The translations under genes were made by a program, and so were the position numbers. The notes beneath the pieces are model-generated. The model had not been told where the DNA came from and did not search any database. It saw only the letters and a program-made list of their open reading frames with translations. A stretch of DNA of 64,000 nt from CAVSRC01 sp963743015 (GTDB lineage: Bacteria > Pseudomonadota > Alphaproteobacteria > Rhizobiales > Kaistiaceae), in contig CAVUOD010000005.1 of the NCBI GenBank assembly GCA_963743015.1, forward strand, positions 1 through 64,000. The letters run 5' to 3'. Below, piece after piece: positions 45,339 to 55,901 of the stretch (position 1 is its first letter; every line of letters starts with the position of its first letter).

Positions 45339-45913
45339 TGCCCCGCGCCGGCCTCACCTCCGACCTCGTGCTCGATGCGGCTGCAAAGATCGCCGACGCG
45401 GATGGACTGCCGGCGGTGACGCTGGCCCGCCTCGCCGGTACGTTCGGCGTCCGCCCACCCTCGCTCTACAAGCATGTCGACGGGCTCGACGCCATTCATC
45501 GCGGCCTGGCGCTGCGCGGTCTCGAGGAAGCCACAGCCCGCTGCCAGCGCGCCACTGTCGGCAAGGCACGCGATGCGGCGCTCTTCGCCTTCGCCCGTGC
45601 CTATTGGCAGTTCGCCCGCGACCACCCGGGGCTCTATGCCGCATCGGTACGCGCCGCCAGACCGGGTGAGAATGACATCGCCGCAGCCGGCGAGACGCTG
45701 ATCGGCGTCGTGCTGGCGGTGCTCGCCGGCTACGGGGTGAAGGGCGACGATGCGCTCCATGCGACGCGAGGCTTGCGCGCCATCATTCACGGCTTCGTTT
45801 CGCTCGACGCCATGGGCGCCTTTCGCCTCAAGCTCGACCTGGCCAAATCCTTCGACCGGCTACTCGAGACTTTTGCACAGGATCTGGCGGCGCGTGGCGC
45901 GAGCGTCGCCTAA
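45338..45913 (+). CDS. TetR/AcrR-family regulator with WHG domain
   Basis: A 191-residue repressor. The HTH reads ADADGLPAVTLARLAGTFGVRPPSLYKHVDGLDAI and the ligand domain ends with LRAIIHGFVSLDAMGAF, as in the WHG-domain subgroup. It is translationally coupled to the upstream hydrolase, whose promoter carries a perfect palindrome, so it likely represses its own operon until a substrate of the hydrolase is present. Confidence 0.92.
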   Translation: MPRAGLTSDLVLDAAAKIADADGLPAVTLARLAGTFGVRPPSLYKHVDGLDAIHRGLALRGLEEATARCQRATVGKARDAALFAFARAYWQFARDHPGLYAASVRAARPGENDIAAAGETLIGVVLAVLAGYGVKGDDALHATRGLRAIIHGFVSLDAMGAFRLKLDLAKSFDRLLETFAQDLAARGASVA

Positions 45914-45934
45914 CCAACACTGTGAGGTGTTCTG

Positions 45935-46435
45935 ATGCTCATCCGCGACGAAGCACCATCGGATGAAGCGGCCATCGAAACGGTGATCGCGGCCGCGTTC
46001 CGTGACATGCCCTACAGCCAGCAGACCGAAACCTTCATCATGGCGGCGCTGCGCCGCGCCGACGCGTTGGCGGTGTCCCTGGTCGCCGAGGAGTCCGGCC
46101 ATATCGTCGGCCAGGCTGCCTTCTCGCCCGTCAAGATCGACGGCCAAGCCAGCGACTGGTACGGCTGCGGTCCCATCTGCGTTGCGCCCGAGCGCCAGCG
46201 TTCCGGTATCGGCAGCGCCCTCATGGAGGAAGGCCTCGGTCGTCTGCATCACCTCGGCGCCGGCGGTTGCATGCTGGTCGGCGATCCCGCCTGGTACCAG
46301 CGCTTCGGTTTCCACAACGAGCCGCGGCTGACACTGGAAGGCGTGCCGCCGGAGGTGTTCATGATCCTGCCCCTCGGCAAGGCGGTTCCCGAAGGCAAGG
46401 TCGCCTTCCATCCCGCTTTCGCGGCAACTGCCTGA
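45935..46435 (+). CDS. GNAT family N-acetyltransferase (YhbS-like)
   Basis: A 166-residue acetyltransferase: IRDEAPSDEAAIETVIAAAF at the start, YGCGPICVAPERQRSGIGSALMEEGL as the acetyl-CoA-binding loop (Q-R-S-G-I-G), and AWYQRFGFHNEPRL near the end. The target is unknown. It follows the TetR gene by 21 bases with a GAGG site, so it may be third in that operon. Confidence 0.9.
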   Translation: MLIRDEAPSDEAAIETVIAAAFRDMPYSQQTETFIMAALRRADALAVSLVAEESGHIVGQAAFSPVKIDGQASDWYGCGPICVAPERQRSGIGSALMEEGLGRLHHLGAGGCMLVGDPAWYQRFGFHNEPRLTLEGVPPEVFMILPLGKAVPEGKVAFHPAFAATA

Positions 46436-46527
46436 ATTTCTCCTAGGCGCAAGGATCGACTTCGCCTATTGCCCTCCTCGGCAGCCGCGCCCGCGGCTGT
46501 CGGGGATCCCAGCGAGCCGCCACCGCC

Positions 46528-47454
46528 TTGCCGCCAACCACCGATACGCGCACCAGCCCGGCGTGGACCGCCGTCGTCCTCGTCCTCATGCCGGTCATGT
46601 TCGCCTCGAACCTGGTCATCGGCCGCGCCGCCGTTGCCACCATCGAGCCCTTCACGCTGGCCTTCTGGCGCTGGCTGATCGCCACCCTGATCATGGTGCC
46701 GATCGTCGCCGGCGCGCTCAGCCGCCACGCCCGCGAGCTGTTGCGCGCGGTGCCGCTGCTGCTGCTGCTCGGCGTTCTCGGCATGGTGATTTGTGGCGCC
46801 GGCGTCTATGTCGGCCTGCGCCATACCACGGCGACCAACGGCACGCTGATCTACACCACCTCGCCCGCCTTCATCGTGCTCCTTGAGATGGCCCTCGGCC
46901 GCCGGCCTTTCTCGCTACTGCAGTTCGCGGGTATCGCACTGGCCACCTTCGGCGTTGCGGTCATCGTCTCGCACGGCGATATCGCCAGTCTTGCCGGACT
47001 GAGCTTCAATCCGGGCGACGTCGTGATCCTTGCCGCCGCCGTCTCCTGGGCGATCTACTCGATCCTGCTGCACGACCGGCGCCTGCAGGCCCTGCCCGGC
47101 CGCCTGCTCTTTGCCGCCATCGCCTTGAGCGGCACGCTGGTGCTTACGCCGCCATGGCTGTTCGAAGGGTCAATCCACGGCTTTCTGCCGGCGACGACAA
47201 GCGGCTGGGTCGCCGTCGCCGCCATCGCTGTCTTTCCCTCGGTGCTGGCCTTCCTTGCCTATCAGTGGCTGGTGCGCGAGGTCGGCGCCATGCGCACCGG
47301 CATGGCGCTCTATTTCCTGCCGGTCGCCGGCGTCGCCATGGCTGCCATCTTCCTCGGCGAAGCCGTCCACGGCTACCACCTGGTCGGCACGCTGCTGACC
47401 ATCGGCGGGGTGGTTCTGGCGACGCTGTCGGGGACGCGCCGTCAGGCGCGATAG
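46528..47454 (+). CDS. DMT-superfamily transporter, EamA family
   Basis: Ten-helix inner-membrane exporter of 308 residues with two EamA repeats (repeat 1: MPVMFASNLVIGRAAV to ATFGVAVIVSHG; repeat 2: ILAAAVSWAIYSILL to TIGGVVLATLSG). Members export amino acids or other metabolites. The start is TTG 46528; the next in-frame ATG is 20 codons later and would cut the first helix. It is convergent with the ABC ATPase gene, 3 bases apart. Confidence 0.88.
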   Translation: MPPTTDTRTSPAWTAVVLVLMPVMFASNLVIGRAAVATIEPFTLAFWRWLIATLIMVPIVAGALSRHARELLRAVPLLLLLGVLGMVICGAGVYVGLRHTTATNGTLIYTTSPAFIVLLEMALGRRPFSLLQFAGIALATFGVAVIVSHGDIASLAGLSFNPGDVVILAAAVSWAIYSILLHDRRLQALPGRLLFAAIALSGTLVLTPPWLFEGSIHGFLPATTSGWVAVAAIAVFPSVLAFLAYQWLVREVGAMRTGMALYFLPVAGVAMAAIFLGEAVHGYHLVGTLLTIGGVVLATLSGTRRQAR

Positions 47455-47457
47455 ATC

Positions 47458-49481
<2,024 letters not shown>

Positions 49482-49482
49482 G

Positions 49483-50415
49483 TCAGCTCCGCCTCAGCTT
49501 GGGATCGAGCGCATCGCGCAGACCGTCGCCGATCAGGTTGATGGCAAGCACCGTGGCGAGGATGGCGAGGCCGGGGAAGGTCACCACCCACCATGCCCTG
49601 AGGATGAACTCGCGCGCATCGGCCAGCATCGTGCCCCATTCCGGCGTCGGCGGCTGGGCGCCCATGCCGAGGAAGCCGAGCGCCGCGGCGTCGAGGATGG
49701 CGTTGGAGAAGGACAGCGTCGCCTGCACGATCAGCGGCGCCACGCAGTTCGGCAGGATGGTCAGGAACATCAGGCGCAACGGCCCGGCACCGGCGATGCG
49801 CACCGCCGTCACATAGTCCTTCGAGCGCTCGGTCATCACCGAAGCCCGGGTCAGGCGGACGAAGTGCGGCTGGTAGGAGATGGCGATGGCGATCATGGCG
49901 TTGAGCAGGCCGGGGCCGAGGATCGCCACCAGCACCAGGGCCAAGAGCAGGCTCGGGAAAGCCAGGATGACGTCCATCACGCGCATGATGACGACATCGA
50001 CGGCGCCGCGCATGAAGCCGGCGATGAGGCCGATGACGATGCCGCCGACCAGGGCGAACGCCACCACCACGATGCCGATGAACAGCGAATAGCGCGCCCC
50101 GAAGATAAGGCGCGACAGCATATCGCGACCGATTGCGTCGGTCCCCAGGATGAACTGCCACGAGCCGCCCGGTTCCCACACCGGCGGCGTCAGCAAGTTG
50201 TCGCCAAACAGCTCGTCGGGCCCGTGCGGCGCGACGAAATGGGCGAAGACCGCCGCCAGCACGATGGTGCCCAGGACCACCAGACCGATCACCGCACCAC
50301 GGTTCTCGGTGAAGTACTGCCAGATTTCCTTGAGCGGCGCCGGATGCAGCGTCTCGGGGCCGGCCTCCTCGTTCTCGGGCCCGCGTTCCTCGGTCGGGAA
50401 TGTTGTCTCCGCCAT
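49483..50415 (-). CDS. dppC: Peptide ABC importer permease, DppC-like
   Basis: A 310-residue inner-membrane permease. A cytoplasmic N-terminal stretch is followed by six helices and the EAA-type coupling loop (VRIAGAGPLRLMFLTILPNCVAPLIVQ). LGTDAIGRDMLSRLIFGARYSL is the DppC hallmark. It pairs with DppB to form the translocation channel. It starts three bases after the DppB stop. Confidence 0.94.
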   Translation of the reverse strand: MAETTFPTEERGPENEEAGPETLHPAPLKEIWQYFTENRGAVIGLVVLGTIVLAAVFAHFVAPHGPDELFGDNLLTPPVWEPGGSWQFILGTDAIGRDMLSRLIFGARYSLFIGIVVVAFALVGGIVIGLIAGFMRGAVDVVIMRVMDVILAFPSLLLALVLVAILGPGLLNAMIAIAISYQPHFVRLTRASVMTERSKDYVTAVRIAGAGPLRLMFLTILPNCVAPLIVQATLSFSNAILDAAALGFLGMGAQPPTPEWGTMLADAREFILRAWWVVTFPGLAILATVLAINLIGDGLRDALDPKLRRS

Positions 50416-50418
50416 CGT

Positions 50419-51429
50419 CTACCTCACATGCCTGATGCGCGGGTTGACGATGCTGTAGACGACATCGACCGTCAGATTGACCAGCATCACGATGACGGCG
50501 ATGAGCAGCAGGCCGCCCTGGACCACCGGATAGTCGCGCCGGAAGATCGAATCGACCATCCACTTGCCGACCCCCGGCCAGGAGAAGATGGTCTCGGTGA
50601 GGATAGCGCCGGCCATCAGCACGCCGACCTGCAGGCCGATCGTGGTGACCACCGGGATGAGGGCGTTGCGCAGCGCATGCACGCCGACGACCCGCCACGG
50701 CGGCAGGCCCTTGGCGCGCGCCGTGCGCACATAGTCGTCGCCGAGCACTTCGAGCATGGCCGAGCGCGTCTGCCGCGCGATCACTGCCAGCGGAATGGTC
50801 GACAGCACGATCGAAGGCAGGATCAGGTGCGACACCGCCGACTGGAAGGCGCCCTTCTGCCCGGAGAGCAGGCTGTCGATCAACATGAAGCCGGTGACCG
50901 GCTTGAAGAAATACATGAGCGAAATGCGCCCCGAGACCGGCGTCCAGTGCAGCCAGCCGGAAAACACAATGATGAGCAGCAGCGCCCACCAGAAGATCGG
51001 CATCGAATAGCCGACCAGCGCGGCGCCCATGGTGACGTGATCGATGGTCTTGCCGCGCCTGACCGCCGCCACGACGCCGGCCGGCACACCCACGAAGACG
51101 GCGATGATGATGGCGCAGATCGACAGCTCGAGCGTGGCCGGGAACAGCGTGAAGAACTCGCTGATGACCGGCCGTTTGGTGACGATCGAGATGCCGAAAT
51201 TGCCGTGCACGAGCTGGCCGAGATAGACCAGATATTGCTGCCAGATCGGCAGGTCGAAGCCGTATTGGTGGAGCAGTTCGGCATAGCGCTCCGGCTGCAG
51301 TCCGTGCTCGCCGGCGAGCAGCAGCACCGGGTCGCCCGGCAACACGCGCACAAAGGCGAACGCGACAAAACTGACGCCGATGAATGTCGGAATCAGCAAT
51401 CCGATACGTCGTATGAAGAACCCCAGCAT
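50419..51429 (-). CDS. dppB: Peptide ABC importer permease, DppB-like
   Basis: A 336-residue permease with six helices and the start MLGFFIRRIGLLIPTFIGVSFVAFAFVRVLPGDP, as in DppB. The coupling loop is YVRTARAKGLPPWRVVGVHALRNALIPVV. It is 137 bases downstream of the binding-protein gene; a strong hairpin in that gap could limit its expression relative to the binding protein. Confidence 0.94.
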   Translation of the reverse strand: MLGFFIRRIGLLIPTFIGVSFVAFAFVRVLPGDPVLLLAGEHGLQPERYAELLHQYGFDLPIWQQYLVYLGQLVHGNFGISIVTKRPVISEFFTLFPATLELSICAIIIAVFVGVPAGVVAAVRRGKTIDHVTMGAALVGYSMPIFWWALLLIIVFSGWLHWTPVSGRISLMYFFKPVTGFMLIDSLLSGQKGAFQSAVSHLILPSIVLSTIPLAVIARQTRSAMLEVLGDDYVRTARAKGLPPWRVVGVHALRNALIPVVTTIGLQVGVLMAGAILTETIFSWPGVGKWMVDSIFRRDYPVVQGGLLLIAVIVMLVNLTVDVVYSIVNPRIRHVR

Positions 51430-51519
51430 ATCCCTATCCGGTCGCCCGACCCGTCATGGCACTTCACGACAGGACGTACAAGCTGCAGCGGGCACGGCGA
51501 TGTCGGGAAAAGGCCGGAC

Positions 51520-51544
51520 GGCGCCGGGCAAGCTGCCCGGCGCC
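51520..51544 (-). terminator. Hairpin between binding protein and dppB
   Basis: A perfect 11-bp stem (GGCGCCGGGCA / TGCCCGGCGCC) around an AGC loop. On the minus strand the next bases are GTCCGGCCTTTTCC. It can act as a leaky terminator or a 3' mRNA stabiliser, letting the binding protein be made in excess of the membrane subunits. Confidence 0.6.
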
Positions 51545-51566
51545 ATATCGTTTTCGTCTGGCGAGA

Positions 51567-53168
51567 CTAATTGCCAGCGATATCAACACCGTCGAAGCGG
51601 TGCGAACCGAGCGGGTCCATCTTGTAGTTGAGGACCGACTTGCTCATCGGCATCGTAACCAGCGAATGCGCGATGGTCAGCCAGGGGGCCTGCTCCTTGA
51701 AGATGACCTGGGCCTGCTCATAGAGCTTGGCGCGTTCCGCCTGATCGGAGGTCTGCACGGCCTTCTTCATCAGATCGTCGTAGGGCTTGTAGCACCAGGC
51801 CGAGACGTTGTTGGTGGTGCCAACGCTGTCGCAGCCAAGCAGGACGGCCATGAAGTTGTCCGGATCGCCGTTGTCGCCGGTCCAGCCGAGGATCACCGCA
51901 CCGTCGTGCTTGGGATCGCCGGCAAGCTTCAGGTACTCCGCCCACTCGTGCTGGACGATGGTGACCTTGACGCCGATCTTGGCGAGGTCGGCCTGCATCA
52001 GCTCAGCCGTACGCTTCGCGTTCGGCATGTAGGGCCGCTGCACGGGCATCGCCCAGATCTTCATCTCCAGGTTCTTGACGCCCGCTTCGGCCAGCATCTT
52101 CTTGGCCGCTTCCGGATCGTATGGGTCGTCCTTGATCGCCTTGTCGTAGGACCACATGGTCGGCGGGATCGGGTTGACGGCAACCTGGCCGGTGCCCTGA
52201 TAGACGGCGTCGATGATCGCCTTCTTGTTGATCGCCATGTTCAACGCCTTGCGCACCTTCGCATTGTCGAACGGCGCTTCGGTCGTGTTGTAGCCGAGAT
52301 AGGCGATGTTGAGGCCCGGCTGCTGCATGACGGTCAGGCTCGCGTCGCTCTTCAGCCCCGCGATGTCCGCCGGATTCGGATAGGCCATGATCTGGCACTC
52401 GCCGGCCTTCAGCTTCTGCAGACGCACCGATGCGTCAGGCGTGATGGCAAAGACCAGATCGTCGATCGCCTGCTTGCCGTCCCAGTAGTCGGGGTTGGCC
52501 TTGAAGCGGATGACCGCGTCCTTCTGATAGGCGACGAAGGTGAACGGGCCGGTGCCGACCGGCTGCTGATTGAGCATCTCGGGATGCCCGTCGGCGAGCA
52601 GCTTGTCGGTGTATTCCTTCGACATGATCGAGGCGAAATCCATCGCCAGGTCCGCGATGAACGGCGCGTTCGGCGCGTTCAGCGTGAACTTCACGGTGTA
52701 GTCGTCGACCTTCTCGACGCTCTTGATCGCGTCCGGCATGCCCATGCCGACGAAGTAGTCGTACTGGCCGCCGGCGTAGTCGTAGTAGGGGTTCTTCTTG
52801 TCGAGCATGCGCTCGAAGGAGAACACCACATCGTCGGCGTTGAAATCGCGCGTCGGGGTGAAGTAGTCGGTGGTCTGGAACTTCACGCCATGACGCAGGT
52901 GGAAGGTGTAGACCAACCCGTCAGGCGAAACGTCCCACTTCTCCGCCAAGCCCGGGATCACGTTGGTCGTGCCGCGCTCGAATTCGACGAGCCGGTTGTA
53001 GACCGGCTTGGACGAGGCATCGAAATCGGTGCCCGCCGTGTAGAGGCCCGGGTCGAAACCCGCCGGGCTGCCTTCCGAACAATAGACAAGCGTTTTGGCG
53101 CTCGCGGCGCCGCTAAAAGCGGCGGCGAACGCGGTTGCCAAGAGAAGCTTGGTCACCTTCTTCATCAT
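51567..53168 (-). CDS. dppA: Peptide ABC importer substrate-binding protein, DppA-like (copy 1)
   Basis: Periplasmic binding protein of 533 residues (SBP family 5). Signal peptide LLLATAFAAAFSGAASA, then TLVYCSEGSPAGFDPGLYTAGTDFDASS and WDVSPDGLVYTFHLRHGVKF, typical of DppA-like receptors for dipeptides or haem. AGGAGG lies 6 bases before ATG 53168 (ATG 53165 is equally possible). It is the probable primary receptor of the importer because it directly precedes dppB. Confidence 0.93.
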   Translation of the reverse strand: MMKKVTKLLLATAFAAAFSGAASAKTLVYCSEGSPAGFDPGLYTAGTDFDASSKPVYNRLVEFERGTTNVIPGLAEKWDVSPDGLVYTFHLRHGVKFQTTDYFTPTRDFNADDVVFSFERMLDKKNPYYDYAGGQYDYFVGMGMPDAIKSVEKVDDYTVKFTLNAPNAPFIADLAMDFASIMSKEYTDKLLADGHPEMLNQQPVGTGPFTFVAYQKDAVIRFKANPDYWDGKQAIDDLVFAITPDASVRLQKLKAGECQIMAYPNPADIAGLKSDASLTVMQQPGLNIAYLGYNTTEAPFDNAKVRKALNMAINKKAIIDAVYQGTGQVAVNPIPPTMWSYDKAIKDDPYDPEAAKKMLAEAGVKNLEMKIWAMPVQRPYMPNAKRTAELMQADLAKIGVKVTIVQHEWAEYLKLAGDPKHDGAVILGWTGDNGDPDNFMAVLLGCDSVGTTNNVSAWCYKPYDDLMKKAVQTSDQAERAKLYEQAQVIFKEQAPWLTIAHSLVTMPMSKSVLNYKMDPLGSHRFDGVDIAGN

Positions 53169-53375
53169 TCTGTCCCTCCTGAGAGCCGCCAGCGGGCGGC
53201 ACTGAACAGTCCCGATCCGGTCTCGCTTATGCGATGGTTCCGAAAGGGTTGGCGCTAATCGAGCCGAGGCGCGCCGCGATTGCAAGGGGGCATCCGCGCG
53301 AAAATGCGACAGCCATGCTGACGCAAAAGAAAGTGATTATTTTCCCGCGACTTAGCGAGCGACCGTCACCCGCGG

Positions 53376-54965
53376 CTATTCGACATTGACGCTCTCGAAG
53401 TCGTGATGTCCGAGCGGATCGACCACGTAGTTCTTGACCGTCTTGGCAACCGGCACGCTGACCTTGGTGTGGGCGATGGTCAGCCACGGTTCGTCGGCGG
53501 CGAATACGTGCTGCGCCGTCTCATAAAGCTTCACCCGCTCGCCGGGGTCGGCCGCCTTGCGCGCGTCAAGCACCGCCTTGTCGAAATCGCGATTGCACCA
53601 CTCGGCACGATTGGAGATGCCCACGGTGTCGCAGCCGAGCAGCGCACCGAGGAAGTTGTCGGGATCGCCGTTGTCGCTGGTCCATCCGAACAGCACCGCT
53701 CCGTCCCGGTCGGGCGCCGCCGTCTTCTTGATGAAGGCGCCGAGACTGTCGCTGACGATGTCTGCGGTGACGCCGGCCTTGGCGAGATCCGCCTTGATCA
53801 TCTCCGCCATGCGCTTCGGATCCGGGTCGTAGGCACGGCTGACCGGCGGCACCCAGATCTTCATCTTCAGATCCTTGACCCCGGCATCCGCCAGCGCCGC
53901 CTTGGCGGCTTGCGGGTCGGCCGCGCCGTCGGGAATGACGCCGACATGCGACCACATGCTGACCGGCAGCGGGCTGTCCGCCACCGAGGCATCACCGCCA
54001 TAGATGGCATCGACCAGCGCGCGGCGGTCGATCGCCTGGTTCAGAGCCTTGCGCACGCGCTTGTCGTCGAACGGCTTCTGCTGGGTGTTGTAGGCGAGAT
54101 AGGCGACGTCGGTGGCCTGGGTCTGCATCACGTCGATGTCGGGATCGCTCTTCAGCCTGGCAACGATGTCGGGCGTCGGATCGGCCATTACCTGGCATTG
54201 CCCGGCGGTCATCATCCTGGCGCGGGCAAGCGGATCGGGATTGATGAGGAACGACAGGCGGTCGATCGCCGGCTTGCCGCGCCAGTAGTCGGGATTGGCC
54301 CGGTAGTTGATGCGCACGTCGGGCTGATAGCCGACAAACTGGAACGGCCCGGTGCCGATCGGCAGGCGGTCGAGGTCCTGCGGCTTCTTCGCCTTGAGCA
54401 GTTGGGCGGCATATTCCTCCGAAAGGATCGAAGCGAAATCCATGGCAAGGTCGCCGAGGATCGCCGGGTCGGGGCGGGCCAGCTTGATGCGCACGGTCTG
54501 CTCATCGACCTTGTCGATCGAATCGATCAGCGTCGGCATCGCCATGCCGTCGAAATAGGGCCAGATGCCGCCGGCATAGTCGTAATAGGGGTCCTTGCGA
54601 TCCATCTGCCGCCTGAGGCTGAACACGACATCGTCGGCGTTGAGGTCGCGGCTCGGCGTGAAGAAATAGGTCGAATGGAACTTGATGCCCTGGCGCAGAT
54701 GAAAGGTGTATTCGAGCCCGTTCTCGGACACGTCCCAGCCTTCAGCCAGGCCCGGCGCCGGCCGAGTCGTGCCGGGGGCGAACTCGACCAGCCGGTTGTA
54801 GAGCGCCTGCGAGGACGCGTCGAAGGTCGCGCCGGTGATGTGCGGAGCCGGATCGAAGCCTTCCGGGTTCTGCGCCGCGCAGAAGGCGAGGTCCTTGGCT
54901 TGGGCGGCCGCAGCCGCACCGGCGGCGAGCATCGCCACCGTCAGGATCAATGTCACAGGTTTCAT
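53376..54965 (-). CDS. Peptide ABC importer substrate-binding protein, DppA-like (copy 2)
   Basis: A 529-residue paralogue of the downstream DppA: both share PYYDYAGG, LAMDFASI, ANPDYW.GK.AIDRL-type and GW(T/S)DNGDPDNF segments. The signal peptide is VTLILTVAMLAAGAAAAAQA. Many surface residues differ, so the ligand range is likely different, using the same permease. It lies 207 bases upstream of copy 1 on the same strand. The ATG at 54965 has only a weak ribosome site. Confidence 0.92.
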   Translation of the reverse strand: MKPVTLILTVAMLAAGAAAAAQAKDLAFCAAQNPEGFDPAPHITGATFDASSQALYNRLVEFAPGTTRPAPGLAEGWDVSENGLEYTFHLRQGIKFHSTYFFTPSRDLNADDVVFSLRRQMDRKDPYYDYAGGIWPYFDGMAMPTLIDSIDKVDEQTVRIKLARPDPAILGDLAMDFASILSEEYAAQLLKAKKPQDLDRLPIGTGPFQFVGYQPDVRINYRANPDYWRGKPAIDRLSFLINPDPLARARMMTAGQCQVMADPTPDIVARLKSDPDIDVMQTQATDVAYLAYNTQQKPFDDKRVRKALNQAIDRRALVDAIYGGDASVADSPLPVSMWSHVGVIPDGAADPQAAKAALADAGVKDLKMKIWVPPVSRAYDPDPKRMAEMIKADLAKAGVTADIVSDSLGAFIKKTAAPDRDGAVLFGWTSDNGDPDNFLGALLGCDTVGISNRAEWCNRDFDKAVLDARKAADPGERVKLYETAQHVFAADEPWLTIAHTKVSVPVAKTVKNYVVDPLGHHDFESVNVE

Positions 54966-55075
54966 GGGGTCTGATCGTTCACTGGCGGATTGAGTGGCCG
55001 GTTTGAAAAGCACTTTGGGGGGCGCAACATTGCACGGAATCGGTCAGCGACAAAATCGCGCAGCAAGAACCATGA

Positions 55076-55825
55076 TTACCGGCCGCCCGTCACATCGAAC
55101 AGGGCGCCGTTCACATAAGAGGATGCATCCGAGAGCAGCCAGACGATGGCTTCGGCGACTTCCTCGGCACGGCCGGCACGGCCGAGCGGCGTCTCGGTGC
55201 CCAGCCGTTCGGCGCGGCCCGGCTGCCCGCCGCTGGCGTGGATGTCCGTCTCGATCAGCCCGGGCCTGACCGCGTTGACGCGCACGCCGGACGGACCGCC
55301 TTCCTTCGCCAACCCGATGGTCAGCGTATCGAGCGCGCCCTTGCTGGCGGCATAGTCGACATATTCACCCGCCCCACCGAGGCGCGCTGCCGCCGACGAG
55401 ACGTTGACGATCGCGCCGCCTGCCCCGCCCCGGTCGGTCGCCATGCGCCGCATGCCTTCGCGCGCCACCAGCATGGCGCCGAGCAGGTTGATCGCAATGA
55501 CCATCATCAGCCGCTCGGTCGAAATATCGGCAAGCGGACCGGGCGGCCCCAGGACCACGCCGGCATTGTTGACCACGCCGGCGATCGGCCCGAACGCCTC
55601 GGCCGTCGCGTCGAACAGGCGGATGACGTCCTCCTCCCTGGCGACATCGCCCCTGACCGCCAGTGCCCTGCCACCCGCCGCGACCGCCGCTGCAGCCGTT
55701 TCGTCGGCCGCCTTGCTGTTCGACAGATAGCTGAAGCCGACCGACCAGCCGCGCGCCGCAGCCAGCCGCACCGTGGCAGCACCGATGCCCCGGCTGCCGC
55801 CGGTAACGACGATGGTCTTGCTCAT
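55076..55825 (-). CDS. Short-chain dehydrogenase/reductase
   Basis: Classical SDR of 249 residues. NAD(P) loop TGGSRGIGAATV, NNAGVV, active site Ser in VNVSSAAA and YAASK (Tyr-x3-Lys in YVDYAASKG), and DVTGGR at the C terminus. It is probably an oxidoreductase for a hydroxy or keto compound. It lies between the dpp operon and the FAD oxidase gene on the same strand, 76 bases downstream of the latter. Confidence 0.93.
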   Translation of the reverse strand: MSKTIVVTGGSRGIGAATVRLAAARGWSVGFSYLSNSKAADETAAAAVAAGGRALAVRGDVAREEDVIRLFDATAEAFGPIAGVVNNAGVVLGPPGPLADISTERLMMVIAINLLGAMLVAREGMRRMATDRGGAGGAIVNVSSAAARLGGAGEYVDYAASKGALDTLTIGLAKEGGPSGVRVNAVRPGLIETDIHASGGQPGRAERLGTETPLGRAGRAEEVAEAIVWLLSDASSYVNGALFDVTGGR

Positions 55826-55901
55826 CGTGGTCCTCCCTCCGTATCAGGCAAAAGCATCCACCGCGCGCCGATTGAGAGCAACCACCCGCGACGCAATACG
55901 G

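Noticed and set aside
51456..53258. A 600-codon plus-strand frame, and a similar one at 53403-54974.
   Set aside because: Both lie antisense to the two DppA-like receptor genes and have Arg/Val/Asp-rich, motif-free products.
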